Assembly (NCBI GenBank): GCA_949752745.1
Contig: OX457031.1
Location: 40,583,502 to 40,647,501, forward strand
Origin: Protula sp. h YS-2021
Taxonomy: Eukaryota > Annelida > Polychaeta > Sabellida > Serpulidae
Length of the DNA: 64,000 bases
Reading direction: 5' to 3'
A program made the position numbers and the translations under genes. The notes below the pieces were generated by a model that ran no database searches, was not told the DNA's origin, and worked only from the letters and a program-made list of their open reading frames with translations. This document shows, piece by piece, positions 47,365 through 64,000 of the stretch; positions within the stretch are counted from its first letter, which is position 1; each line of letters starts with the position of its first letter.

Positions 47365-48669
47365 CTATAGAAAAGGCATGCCCAAGCTATTTAGACTATT
47401 TTTAACGAAACTTAGCCAAGGCAATCCACAATTTTCACCGTCTAATTCATTAAGTTTGAATAACAATTTATACAAGATTACGTCTATCTTAAACCTGTTT
47501 TCGTTGGTGATAATTCTGAACCAGAAGTTCAAGACTCGAATTTTAATAATATCTTCAATCGGAGGTTTGCCAGTTTCACCGAGTACCATACAAGTTGGGG
47601 TTGATTTCCTTAATTTTAAAATGTGTTTATAATATTTAAGCTGGATTCTACTGGCAATATCACAACCGTAAGGCCCCCAAACTTCACTACCATACAGTAA
47701 AACAGGAAGTACAATTTTGTTAAATAAATCTATTTGAATATCAATTTCTAATTTCAGAGCACGACATTTAGATAACAGACTATACATACTTTTGCTAGCT
47801 TGTTCGCTGGTATATATTTCCTGTTTTTTGAAACTTCCATTATAGTTGAATTTAACTCCTAAATACATAAAATCATCAACAACTTCTAGGTTGATGTTAT
47901 TAAAATGAAATACAGGCTTTATCCTACTTTTACCTCTGCTGAACACTACCACTTTAGTTTTAGCTGGGTTTACTGTAAGGTTCCATAAAATACAAAAATC
48001 ATACATAGAATTTAGTGCTGTTTGCAGTTGGTTGTGTGACTCAGCCATTATTATGGTATCATCACCATAAAGTAAAATATATAATTTCAAAAATACATCA
48101 ATGGTATCGTCGATGAGGAAGGTATTAATACAATTACTAAGATGACATAAACCATCACATTTGCGGGATATGTAATTTGCTAGATCATTTAGAAAAAGTG
48201 CAAATAAAACGGGAGATAGGTTCTCGCCTTGCCTAACACCGACGTTACATAAAAAGGAGTCTTTTGAGATCACCCCGTTTAATTTAATCTTGGATTTGGC
48301 TGAGTCATACAAGTTATATATTATTTTAATAAATTTTCCACTTATTCCTTGCCTTAGCAGTTTTTGCCATAAGAAAACCCTATCAACGGAATCGAAGACC
48401 TTTTTATAATCAACAAATGCGCAATATAGCTTTCGACCTTTACTAATATACAAATGCACAATTACATTAAGTGCAAAAATATGATCAGTAGTAGCATAAC
48501 CTTCTCTGAAGCCAGCCTGTTCCTCACCTGGGATGCCAAATTCATTCAGAAATTTTGTCAATCTGACATTAAGGGCCGCTGTAAATAATTTACCAACACA
48601 ACTTAGTAATGTTATGCACCTGTAGTTGTCTGGATTTTTAATATCACCTTTCTTTTTGTAGATTGGCAT
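47365..48669 (-). pseudogene. LINE reverse transcriptase domain
   Basis: 434 open codons carry the reverse transcriptase motifs in order: PIYKKKGD and NYRCITLLSCVGKLF near the start, EQAGFREGYATTDHIF, FVDYKKVFDSVDR, GVRQGENLSPVLFALFLNDL, and the catalytic LLYGDDTIIMAES. The tail (SEVWGPYG, FWFRIITN) matches the region after the RT core in animal LINEs. The RT core itself looks intact. The frame is preceded by two stops (about 48688-48693), so it is no longer part of a complete ORF2. Confidence 0.92.
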
Positions 48670-48779
48670 GATAAAACCTAGCTATCATTCTTTGGGAACA
48701 AAGCCACTATCCAGGACAACATTGAATAAGCGTGTGATAACACCAGATAGTACATCGAAAGAGTTTTACAAAAATTCAT

Positions 48780-49566
48780 TTAGAATTTGATCGCAACCCG
48801 GTGTTTTCTGGCTTTTAAGTTTTTTACAAGCGCTCGAATTTCCTCAATGGTAAATTTTGCATGAATCAAATTATTAGGAGGTACATTATGTTCGTCAATA
48901 TTAAAGGTGGTTGGATCAGTCACGCTTTCAGAGTTACCTAATGACTTATAATGCTCAATATAATCTTGCATTACTACAGTATCTGTATTGCCACCACTGT
49001 TGTATGATTTATTAAGAATTTGCCAGTACTCCTTAGTATTATTACTTCTCAAGATTGTAAGCTTTTTATTCACGCTTGTTTTCACAATCAGAATTGTACC
49101 AAGGTTTATGCGGGTGGTTTCTACGCTTTTTGCTCATGTTGTTATTCTTGATACCACCTGCTTTGATACTCGCATTTGTAAGAATATCGACTAGACTATT
49201 TGATAATACAATGCGTCATCTTTTGATGTCGGCCCAGATTCGATTCTGTCAAGCATATTTTCAATGTCAAGCAGAGAAGTCGAATGAATGGCCTCTTCAA
49301 ATTTAGCTTTAATGTCATCGCTCCACCTTGGCTTAACCACATTTATTGGTACATCATTTACACAAACATTTTCATTCAAGTCAGAAGCATTACAAATCTC
49401 GTCGAAGTTTTTTATGGTACATTCAATTAAACTGTGAACGTCAGAAAATAAGTTATTAAATTTATGCACCTTGAAGGAGTGCACATTAGCAAATAATTTC
49501 GTAGACATAATACAATAATCGGCAACACTAGCATTTTTACATGTGAATCTGCAAGTACCAGGCTGG
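48780..49566 (-). pseudogene. LINE endonuclease C-terminus and linker
   Basis: 49550-49191 encodes FTCKNASVADYCIMSTKLF, the DY-containing end of an apurinic endonuclease domain, then KPRWSDDIKAKF. 49085-48780 encodes the linker before the RT, including NTKEYWQILNKSYNSGG, then shifts frame (KTPGCDQILNEF is in another frame). Both pieces continue the endonuclease relic on the far side of the Tc1 insertion. Confidence 0.75.
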
Positions 49567-49778
49567 TACAGTCAATGGACAACATTGTTCGTCACCTTGT
49601 ACGAGTTCGCGTTGGGTACCGCATGTGTTCTATATTAGGGCGTTGTATTTTAATACTTGACAACGTAATTGTTACGTCATGAGTGACTGTATCCATAGTA
49701 AAATCAATGCAGATTACGTTCTTATAAGTATTGTGACAAGTTGTTTTGATTTTACATGTAAAATTTTAGCATATAAAG

Positions 49779-51615
49779 ATGGCTTACGGTAGGAAGGAAT
49801 ATGGAAGTGAACTAAGACAAAAAATTGTAGAAAGTTATAAACACAACAGAAATACTTCAGAATTGGCAAGAATTTTTAATATACCTCGGACTACAATTTG
49901 TAGTATTTTGAAAAAATTTGAAAAACAAAAAGGTGTTGAAAATCGTACTGGGAGAGGAAGGAAAAAATTATTTACTGAAAGAGACAAAAACCAACTTTCC
50001 CGGATCATTAAAGCAAATAGAAGACAAAGTTTGGTGGACATAACTGGTGTATTTAATGAACAAAAATCACATAAATTTTGTACTAGAACTATCAGAAGAA
50101 ATATTAATAGTCTAGGGTATCAACGGAGGTCCAGCAAAAAACAATGCTCAGTTACAGATGTCAACAAGAAAAAAAGAATTAAATGGTGCAAAGAAAGAAA
50201 ACATTGGTCAGTTGCTGGACAGTGGACAAATTGGATTTTTAGTGATGAAAGTCAAATAGTTTTGGGAAGTGATAACCGTGTTTATGTTTGGAAAAAAGGC
50301 GACGAAAAGTACAACCCCCAACTCGTGTGCCCTACACCTCGTCACAGAATTAGTTTAATGGTCTGAGGATGTGTTAGCTCCGAGTAGCTCTGACTTGTAT
50401 AACATCGTATATCTCTCTGTCAGAGCTACGAAGCCTTCCATTGTTCCACTAATAGGAGTCAACTTCATGTGTTCTGAGGCACGAATCCTGCATACGAGTC
50501 CCAATAATTCAAACATTTACTGAAAGTTCATGCATAAAATGCCGCTTTTGCAAAACAGGCACAATTTTTAGTGAGCTGTATATTTTTAATTTGTTCATAA
50601 AAGTGCAGAAAAATTAGCTGCCGCACCCACCTGTCAAATGTTTGTTTACATTCTGGCCTTTAAATGTCACATGACCAAAGTCAGATGACCAAAAATTTAA
50701 ATAAAGGGGTCATAGTTTATTTGTAAAATATATACTAAAATACTTGATAATTGCAAAGTTAGGTATAAATTTATTTTGTATACCCACAATATTTGACGTT
50801 TTATTTTTTACATTCTTTTGAAATATGAATTCAAAAGTTTTTTGGTGGATAATTGCAAAAATTATTGTTTCTCTTTCACGTAATAAAGTATACTCCCTGT
50901 ATACAAACAAATGTCAATTATTGCGGGAGAATTGTAGTTATTTCCGTGTTATTTTCTTTTAAAGAAAGCGCAACACAGAAGTTGTATATCATTACCGTTG
51001 TACTTTGAGGGCCTTTAGTAGATGCCAATAAAAACTTATGGGTCGTTGATTCACGCATAAAGTAGCCACAGGGGTGCCTCAGAGCGAGCGCAGTTGACTT
51101 GCTTATCGTTATATAGCGAGGCTTTGAAGCGGTGCCCGGAAATTTTGTAGAGTACCGCTTCTTGGAGCTAGGGATGTGTTACCTATCAAGGGGTAGGAAC
51201 AATTACCAAAGTTGAAGGTACAATAAATGGTCAAAAATACATAGATACACTGGACGAAAACCTTTGGCCTGTAATTGCACAGCATTTTCCTCAACACAAT
51301 TATGTATTTATGGATGACAATGCATCGGTTCACAGGGCTCGAATTGTACAAAATTTTGTAATGGAAAACAATATCAATACGACAGAGTGGCCAGCACAAT
51401 CCCCAGATTTAAATATAATAGAAAATATGTGGTTATATATCAAAAGAAAGCTGCAAGAAGCCGTAAATCGAATACACAACCAGACAGAGCTAATGGCTGA
51501 AATCAGACACATCTGGGAAAACACACCACAAACCCGAATTCAAAGTTTATAAAACACTATTCCCGATCGTATTTCGGAAGTAATAAAAATGAAGGGCAAT
51601 TTGACCAAATATTAA
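49779..51615 (+). pseudogene. Tc1 (DD34E) transposase, disrupted, copy 1
   Basis: The transposase would bind the terminal repeats and move the element by cut-and-paste at TA. The N-terminal helix-turn-helix (ELRQKIVESYKHNRNTSELA, then RTTICSILKKFE), the GRGRKK hook, and the catalytic motifs IFSDESQI, FMDDNASVHRA and LNIIENMW are visible; 34 residues separate the second Asp and the Glu, as in Tc1. It is dead: a TGA replaces the Trp expected after SLMV (50364-50366), the 795-bp element sits just behind it (50377-51171), and a TAA at 51550-51552 cuts off the last ~20 codons, which remain in frame to 51615. Confidence 0.92.
50377..51171. mobile_element. 795-bp non-autonomous element with 10-bp target duplication
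   Basis: The transposase reading is interrupted by 795 bp flanked by GGATGTGTTA at 50367-50376 and 51172-51181. Joining across one copy restores the transposase frame. The ends read GCTCCGAGTAGC and GCTTCTTGGAGCTAG, an imperfect inverted repeat of AGCTCC-RAG-AGC type. There is no long reading frame. A 9-11 bp target duplication is characteristic of Mutator-like (MULE) elements, so a non-autonomous MULE is my best guess. Related fragments lie at 39490-40395 and 46396-46560. Confidence 0.8.
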
Positions 51616-51725
51616 GGTAAGACAATTTTCTATTGCATTACCAGAGGATATTGAATTCAGGATGAAAACAATGCCAATGGGCCGCCATTTTGTAAAATGA
51701 CGAACAATTATGTCCATTGACTGTA

Positions 51726-51995
51726 CTACCAGCATCATTTCCGAACCTGCCATTAACAATAAGTAAATCAAGACTTTTACAGAGATTAGCCAATTTATAG
51801 CCATACTTATTAGTAGCTTTATCTTGAGAAAATCTTGTAAGATCATAACCAAAGTCTGTTAACTTTCGAGCCTCAGATTCAAGGCCTGTTATTTCATCTA
51901 TAACAGAATTAGGATCAACGAAATCGTCCACCTGAAAACACATCTCAACGGGCGATAATTCAATAAGCATTCTCGCCAAAGTGATACCTTTGATT
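51726..51995 (-). pseudogene. LINE endonuclease 5' fragment
   Basis: It encodes TRFSQDKATNKYGYKLANLC and KSLDLLIVNGRFGNDAG, the middle of an apurinic-type LINE endonuclease. It then runs into the right terminal repeat of the Tc1 element at 51723. Its upstream end is lost near 51995. The same fragment is present in the duplicate at 60545-60814. Confidence 0.8.
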
Positions 51996-55985
<3,990 letters not shown>

Positions 55986-56432
55986 CGTGTTGCCACCGAC
56001 TCGCCGTGCTCAGGAGTCGTGTTGCCACCGACCCGATGTGCTCGCGGGTCGTGTTGCCACCGACTGGATGTACACATGGGTCGTTATTGCCACCGACTCG
56101 CTGCGCTCACGGGTCGAGTTGCCACCGTCTCACTGTGCTCACGGGTCGTGTTGCCACCGATTCGTTGTACTCACGGGTCGTATTTCCACCGACTTGCGGT
56201 GCTCGCGGGTCGTTTTGCCACCGACTCGCTGCGCGCATGGGTCGAGTTGCCACCGACTCGCGTTGCTCACGGGTGGTGTTGCCACCGACTCCCTATGCGC
56301 AGTGGTCGTGTGGGTCCACTCACTCGATGTGCTAACGGGTCGGTTACCACCGACTCGATGTACTCACTTGGCAGGTTGCCGCCGACTTGCTGTACTTGCG
56401 GGTCGGGCTGTGCGCACGGGTCGTATTTGCAA
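55986..56432 (+). repeat. 32-bp GC-rich minisatellite
   Basis: About fourteen imperfect units of 31-33 bases, GTTGCCACCGACTCG then CTGTGCTCACGGGTC, run through this interval. All three plus frames stay open through much of it (variants of LPPTRCAHGS) because the unit rarely forms stops. The GC-rich array contrasts sharply with the AT-rich DNA before 55210. I consider it non-coding. Confidence 0.85.
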
Positions 56433-56739
56433 TGGCTTTGGTGCCGCCAGCGGTGGATGCTGCGATTAGCACCGATTCCGTGTAATTATGAGTCGTGTCT
56501 GCGACGACTTCCCGTGTTCCTGAGTTGTTATTACAGCGTGTCGCTGCGTTTACGGAAAGGCATTATGGCAATTTCTTGCAAACACTTCTGTTCAGGCAAT
56601 TTCTTGTTGTCTTTTTTAAACACAAAGTAAACGGTTAAATGATGTTTAGCATTACGTTTTTATCATTAATAAGCTCTGTTTATGACACATTGTGGTAGCA
56701 GTTTTTGTATGCTTCTTGCTCTTTGATTGTAGAGTCGCT

Positions 56740-58443
56740 GCAAATGCCAGGATCTTGCGCACACATCAAAGGCGCTGGTGATCCTCATTCACGCTGCACC
56801 GCCTGCCGCCTGCCTCTGGGGCATTCAACCGAGTTCTTTAGAGAGCCGTTACAACCAGTGCTCACATCTGGACGACTTCGTGTTCGCGTTTATACTTCAG
56901 CAGCAAGAGTCGGCAAAGGTTCGAAATAGAGGTTGCAGTCGCCCCAAGAGTGACAGGTCATCAAAGTCGATGCAAGCGTTTCACCTTTGATCTGGCCTAC
57001 AGAGGTTATGCCGGATACGGACACTCAGGATGCACTGCCATAGGCGAAAGTGATTCCTAAGATTATTCCGTTGCCGCTTATACAGCCTGTTAGTTCGCAA
57101 TCTATGTGTGTCTCGATGCAGGGCCAAGTTGATGTCACGTCTCCCATTAGAACAGCGTTAGTGACTGCGACTCCTGCACTGCAGGCTCCGGTTCAATCGC
57201 TGTTGTATGTGCCTTTGCACACGGATACGCCGATGGATATTATTGCCGTGTCACTTGAGGCATCGATGCCGCAATTATCTGCTATCGCGGACTTGGACGT
57301 TGGAATCTCCACGGCAGTGAAACAAGTGTTGTCACCGTCTTCCCCTAGTAAGAACTGTCTCATCTGAAGAAGTTTGCGTTGAGTTTGAACTTGCACCCCG
57401 ACACGTTACGCCATGCAACGGATGAAGAGTTGAGGATGTTGCGTAATCTACCATCCAAGTCGGGATCGGGGGCGTCGGCAACGTCGCGCCTTAACTCAGC
57501 TCTGTCCGCTACCATAACGACCGATTATTTACCGAAGGACAGGGAGTTGCCACCGCCTCCCTCCTTCTCATTGCACCCATTCAACCACTGACGGATAAAT
57601 CACGTCGCGCAGTGTATGAATCCTCCTCAGCTTCTTCGCCAGATAATTCCTCGTCGGCGGAAGAGGAGCAGCCATTGATTAATGAACAGGAGCATCCTCA
57701 GCCGTGTGTTTCTCAGTCTCCGGTCGTCTGACTGCATCGCTCACAGTGGCACAGCCAAGGCCCACGCCTCTCGTTCTTTCGCAGACTACAGCATCAGATG
57801 CTCTGCACTCGCCACGGGGGTTTAGGCCTTTCAGGAAGATACGTATCCGCAGGAAGAGTGGGAAGAGACGTCAACGGTGGATTTTTCGGCAGTAGATTTT
57901 ATATTCAAGTACATCCTCAGATTTATTGCCGTTAACTTTTCAGCATCGTTAGTGACTTTGCAGCCACAGTTCATCAGACCGGCTTTGTTTTTTGCGGCTC
58001 ATTGCAGCTTTCGCAACTTGACGAGTTCATGACATTATCCACAGCTCCATGCGTAACCAACGTCCTACAGGAACGGATAGAAGAGTTACAGTCGCTGCAG
58101 CAGGCTCGGCCATGTTCTTGGTCAAGTTTATTGCCATCAAAAGTGTTACACGCCAAGACGGGGCCTTATCGGTCCAATAATGGTGTTCTGCCGGTTTATC
58201 CGTTGATCTGTCCCAAGGATATGGTACCCTGGCTACCGAAAATTAATTCCGACTCGAGTGTACCGTTAGCGGAGAGTGACTGTCGGTTTTTGGAGGAGGT
58301 GGTCAGGAAATCAATGCGTACCTAGTTTTTCCAAGATGCAGCGTTTCTGTAGCACCACAGTAATGTTTGACAGGGTGTTTAATTCCGTGGTCGCTGCGTC
58401 ATCGGATTTATTGAAGTTAAACGCCTGTTTGCTGTCGTCATTG
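56740..58443 (+). pseudogene. Decayed Gag-like region, possibly DIRS-type
   Basis: Successive short frames, each shifted relative to the next, give a zinc-knuckle-like start (HSRCTACRLPLG, then NQCSHLDDFVFAFILQQQ), an acidic Ser-rich middle (SSSASSPDNSSSAEEEQP), then DFSAVDFIFKYILRFIAVNF, LQERIEELQSLQQARPCSW and FDRVFNSVVAASSDLLKLNA near 58440. This order resembles Gag of DIRS-like tyrosine-recombinase retroelements, recognised loosely from memory. Frameshifts and stops occur throughout, and the region is cut at 58443 by the second duplication copy. No Pol or recombinase part is present. Confidence 0.4.
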
Positions 58444-58597
58444 GTGTTCTATATTAGGGCGTTGTATTTTAATACTTGACAACGTAATTGTTACGTCATG
58501 AGTGACTGTATCCATAGTAAAATCAATGTAGATTACGTTCTTATAAGTATTGTGATAAGTTGTTTTGATTTTACATGTAAAATTTTAGCATATAAAG

Positions 58598-60434
58598 ATG
58601 GCTTACGGTAGGAAGGAATATGGAAGTGAACTAAGACAAAAAATTGTAGAAAGTTATAAACACAACAGAAATACTTCAGAATTGGCAAGAATTTTTAATA
58701 TACCTCGGACTACAATTTGTAGTATTTTGAAAAAATTTGAAAAACAAAAAGGTGTTGAAAATCGTACTGGGAGAGGAAGGAAAAAATTATTTACTGAAAG
58801 AGACAAAAACCAACTTTCCCGGATCATTAAAGCAAATAGAAGACAAAGTTTGGTGGACATAACTGGTGTATGTAATGAACAAAAATCACATAAATTTTGT
58901 ACTAGAACTATCAGAAGAAATATTAATAGTCTAGGGTATCAACGGAGGTCCAGCAAAAAACAATGCTCAGTTACAGATGTCAACAAGAAAAAAAGAATTA
59001 AATGGCGCAAAGAAAGAAAACATTGGTCAGTTGCTGGACAGTGGACAAATTGGATTTTTAGTGATGAAAGTCAAATAGTTTTGGGAAGTGATAACCGTGT
59101 TTATGTTTGGAAAAAAGGCGACGAAAAGTACAACCCCCAACTCGTGTGCCCTACACCTCGTCACAGAATTAGTTTAATGGTCTGAGGATGTGTTAGCTCC
59201 GAGTAGCTCTGACTTGTATAACATCGTATATCTCTCTGTCAGAGCTACGAAGCCTTCCATTGTTCCACTAATAGGAGTCAACTTCATGTGTTCTGAGGCA
59301 CGAATCCTGCATACGAGTCCCAATAATTCAAACATTTACTGAAAGTTCATGCATAAAATGCCGCTTTTGCAAAACAGGCACAATTTTTAGTGAGCTGTAT
59401 ATTTTTAATTTGTTCATAAAAGTGCAGAAAAATTAGCTGCCGCACCCACCTGTCAAATGTTTGTTTACATTCTGGCCTTTAAATGTCACATGACCAAAGT
59501 CAGATGACCAAAAATTTAAATAAAGGGGTCATAGTTTATTTGTAAAATATCTACTAAAATACTTGATAAATGCAAAGTTAGGTATAAATTTATTTTGTAT
59601 ACCCACAATATTTGACGTTTTATTTTTTACATTCTTTTGAAATATGAATTCAAAAGTTTTTTGGTGGATAATTGCAAAAATTATTGTTTCTCTTTCACGT
59701 AATAAAGTATACTCCCTGTATACAAACAAATGTCAATTATTGCGGGAGAATAGTAGTTATTTCCGTGTTATTTTCTTTTAAAGAAAGCGCAACACAGAAG
59801 TTGTATATCATTACCGCTGTACTTTGAGGGCCTTTAGTAGATGCCAATAAAAACTTATGGGTCGTTGATTCACGCATAAAGTAGCCACAGGGGTGCCTCA
59901 GAGCGAGCGCAGTTGACTTGCTTATCGTTATATAGTGAGGCTTTGAAGCGGTGCCCGGAAATTTTGTAGAGTACCGCTTCTTGGAGCTAGGGATGTGTTA
60001 CCTATCAAGGGGTAGGAACAATTACCAAAGTTGAAGGTACAATAAATGGTCAAAAATACATAGATACACTGGACAAAAACCTTTGGCCTGTAATTGCACA
60101 GCATTTTCCTCAAAACAATTATGTATTTATGGATGACAATGCATCGGTTCACAGGGCTCGAATTGTACAAAATTTTGTAATGGAAAACAATATCAATACG
60201 ACAGAGTGGCCAGCACAATCCCCAGATTTAAATATAATAGAAAATATGTGGTTATATCTCAAAAGAAAGCTGCAAGAAGCCGTAAATCGAATACACAACC
60301 AGACAGAGCTAATGGCTGAAATCAGACACATCTGGGAAAACACACCACAAACCCGAATTCAAAGTTTATAAAACACTATTCCCGATCGTATTTCGGAAGT
60401 AATAAAAATGAAGGGCAATTTGACCAAATATTAA
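58598..60434 (+). pseudogene. Tc1 (DD34E) transposase, disrupted, copy 2
   Basis: Same disrupted transposase as copy 1, with the same TGA (59183-59185), the same inserted 795-bp element (59196-59990) and the same TAA (60369-60371). Two residues differ in the N-terminal half: Cys for Phe after DITGV and Arg for Cys in the KWRKERK motif. One more differs near the C-terminus (WLYLKRK instead of WLYIKRK). The three shared disabling features show both copies descend from one already dead element. Confidence 0.92.
59196..59990. mobile_element. 795-bp element, duplicate copy
   Basis: Identical position and 10-bp flanks (59186-59195, 59991-60000) to the copy at 50377-51171. Five substitutions were noticed between the two copies. 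It has no reading frame of note. Confidence 0.85.
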
Positions 60435-60544
60435 GGTAAGACAATTTTCTATTGCATTACCAGAGGATATTGAATTCAGGATGAAAACAATGCCAATGGG
60501 CCGCCATTTTGTAAAATGACGAACAATTATGTCCATTGACTGTA

Positions 60545-60814
60545 CTACCAGCATCATTTCCGAACCTGCCATTAACAATAAGTAAATCAAGACTTTTACA
60601 GAGATTAGCCAATTTATAGCCATACTTATTAGTAGCTTTATCTTGAGAAAATCTTGTAAGATCATAACCAAAGTCTGTTAACTTTCGAGCCTCAGATTCA
60701 AGGCCTGTTATTTCATCTATAACAGAATTAGGATCAACGAAATCGTCCACCTGAAAACACATCTCAACGGGCGATAATTCAATAAGCATTCTCGCCAAAG
60801 TGATACCTTTGATT
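60545..60814 (-). pseudogene. LINE endonuclease 5' fragment, duplicate copy
   Basis: Same sequence and same truncation as at 51726-51995. The rest of the LINE is absent on this side, as expected if the block was copied from the first locus rather than inserted independently. Confidence 0.8.

Positions 60815-64000
<3,186 letters not shown>

Larger units (their letters stand above)
49569..51723 (+). mobile_element. Tc1/mariner element inserted in a LINE
   Basis: The ends read CAGTCAATGGACAACATTG at 49569 and, inverted, CAGTCAATGGACATAATTG at 51723, with TTGTTCGTCA continuing in both, a terminal repeat of about 28 bp. TA flanks both sides (49567-49568, 51724-51725), the Tc1 target duplication. 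Removing the 795-bp inner insertion and its 10-bp duplication leaves 1350 bp, a normal Tc1 size. The flanking LINE endonuclease halves confirm the boundaries. Confidence 0.9.

Noticed and set aside
51547..51852. Minus-strand 101-codon frame beside the LINE fragment
   Set aside because: Its right part is the out-of-phase shadow of the endonuclease frame at 51726-51995, and its left part reads the Tc1 terminal repeat.

Overview
The window is eukaryotic, from an intron-rich, repeat-rich animal. Genes are split by GT-AG introns, the background is AT-rich, and there are many minisatellites, foldback elements, Tc1-type DNA transposons and a non-LTR retrotransposon. Several repeats have a tandem core, a short microsatellite and a terminal hairpin, the layout known from bivalve 'pearl'/Helentron-associated elements. 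With the invertebrate-type YEATS2 gene this points to a mollusc or another lophotrochozoan. That assignment is an inference, because no species marker is present.

Two host genes can be supported. YEATS2, the histone acetyl/crotonyl-lysine reader of the ATAC acetyltransferase complex, lies on the minus strand from 39293 down to at least 31121. I could reconstruct eleven coding exons, including the whole YEATS domain and one giant 2.6-kb exon. One N-terminal exon and the last C-terminal exon(s) were not found. A second, convergent gene on the plus strand (23102-25419, three exons, 505 residues) has clean splice phases but belongs to no family I recognise. An isolated terminal-exon-like reading frame lies at 20095-20262.

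Layout. 1-22.8 kb: almost entirely repeats and non-coding DNA, with a 32-bp minisatellite (482-845), a 139-bp tandem element (5412-6430), a 2.4-kb array of a 51-bp unit (6655-9045), a 142/157-bp satellite with a 3' hairpin (9050-10810), then gene-poor sequence with scattered foldbacks. 22.8-39.3 kb: the two genes. 39.3-46.6 kb: foldbacks, an inverted-repeat minisatellite, a dead Tc1 copy and a second pearl-like element. 46.9-52 kb: a decayed minus-strand LINE split by a Tc1 element, which is itself split by a 795-bp element with a 10-bp target duplication. 49625-55209 is repeated almost perfectly at 58444-64000. Between the copies lie a 32-bp minisatellite and a decayed retroelement Gag-like region.

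Most notable: (1) two YEATS2 introns begin with minisatellites whose repeat unit contains the exon end and its 5' splice site; (2) the 8.8-kb-period duplication shows about a dozen differences in its first 1.8 kb and none seen in the next 3.7 kb; (3) a 795-bp non-autonomous element family with a 10-bp target duplication; (4) the unrecognised three-exon gene. I saw no bacterial-type system, CRISPR array, tRNA or rRNA.
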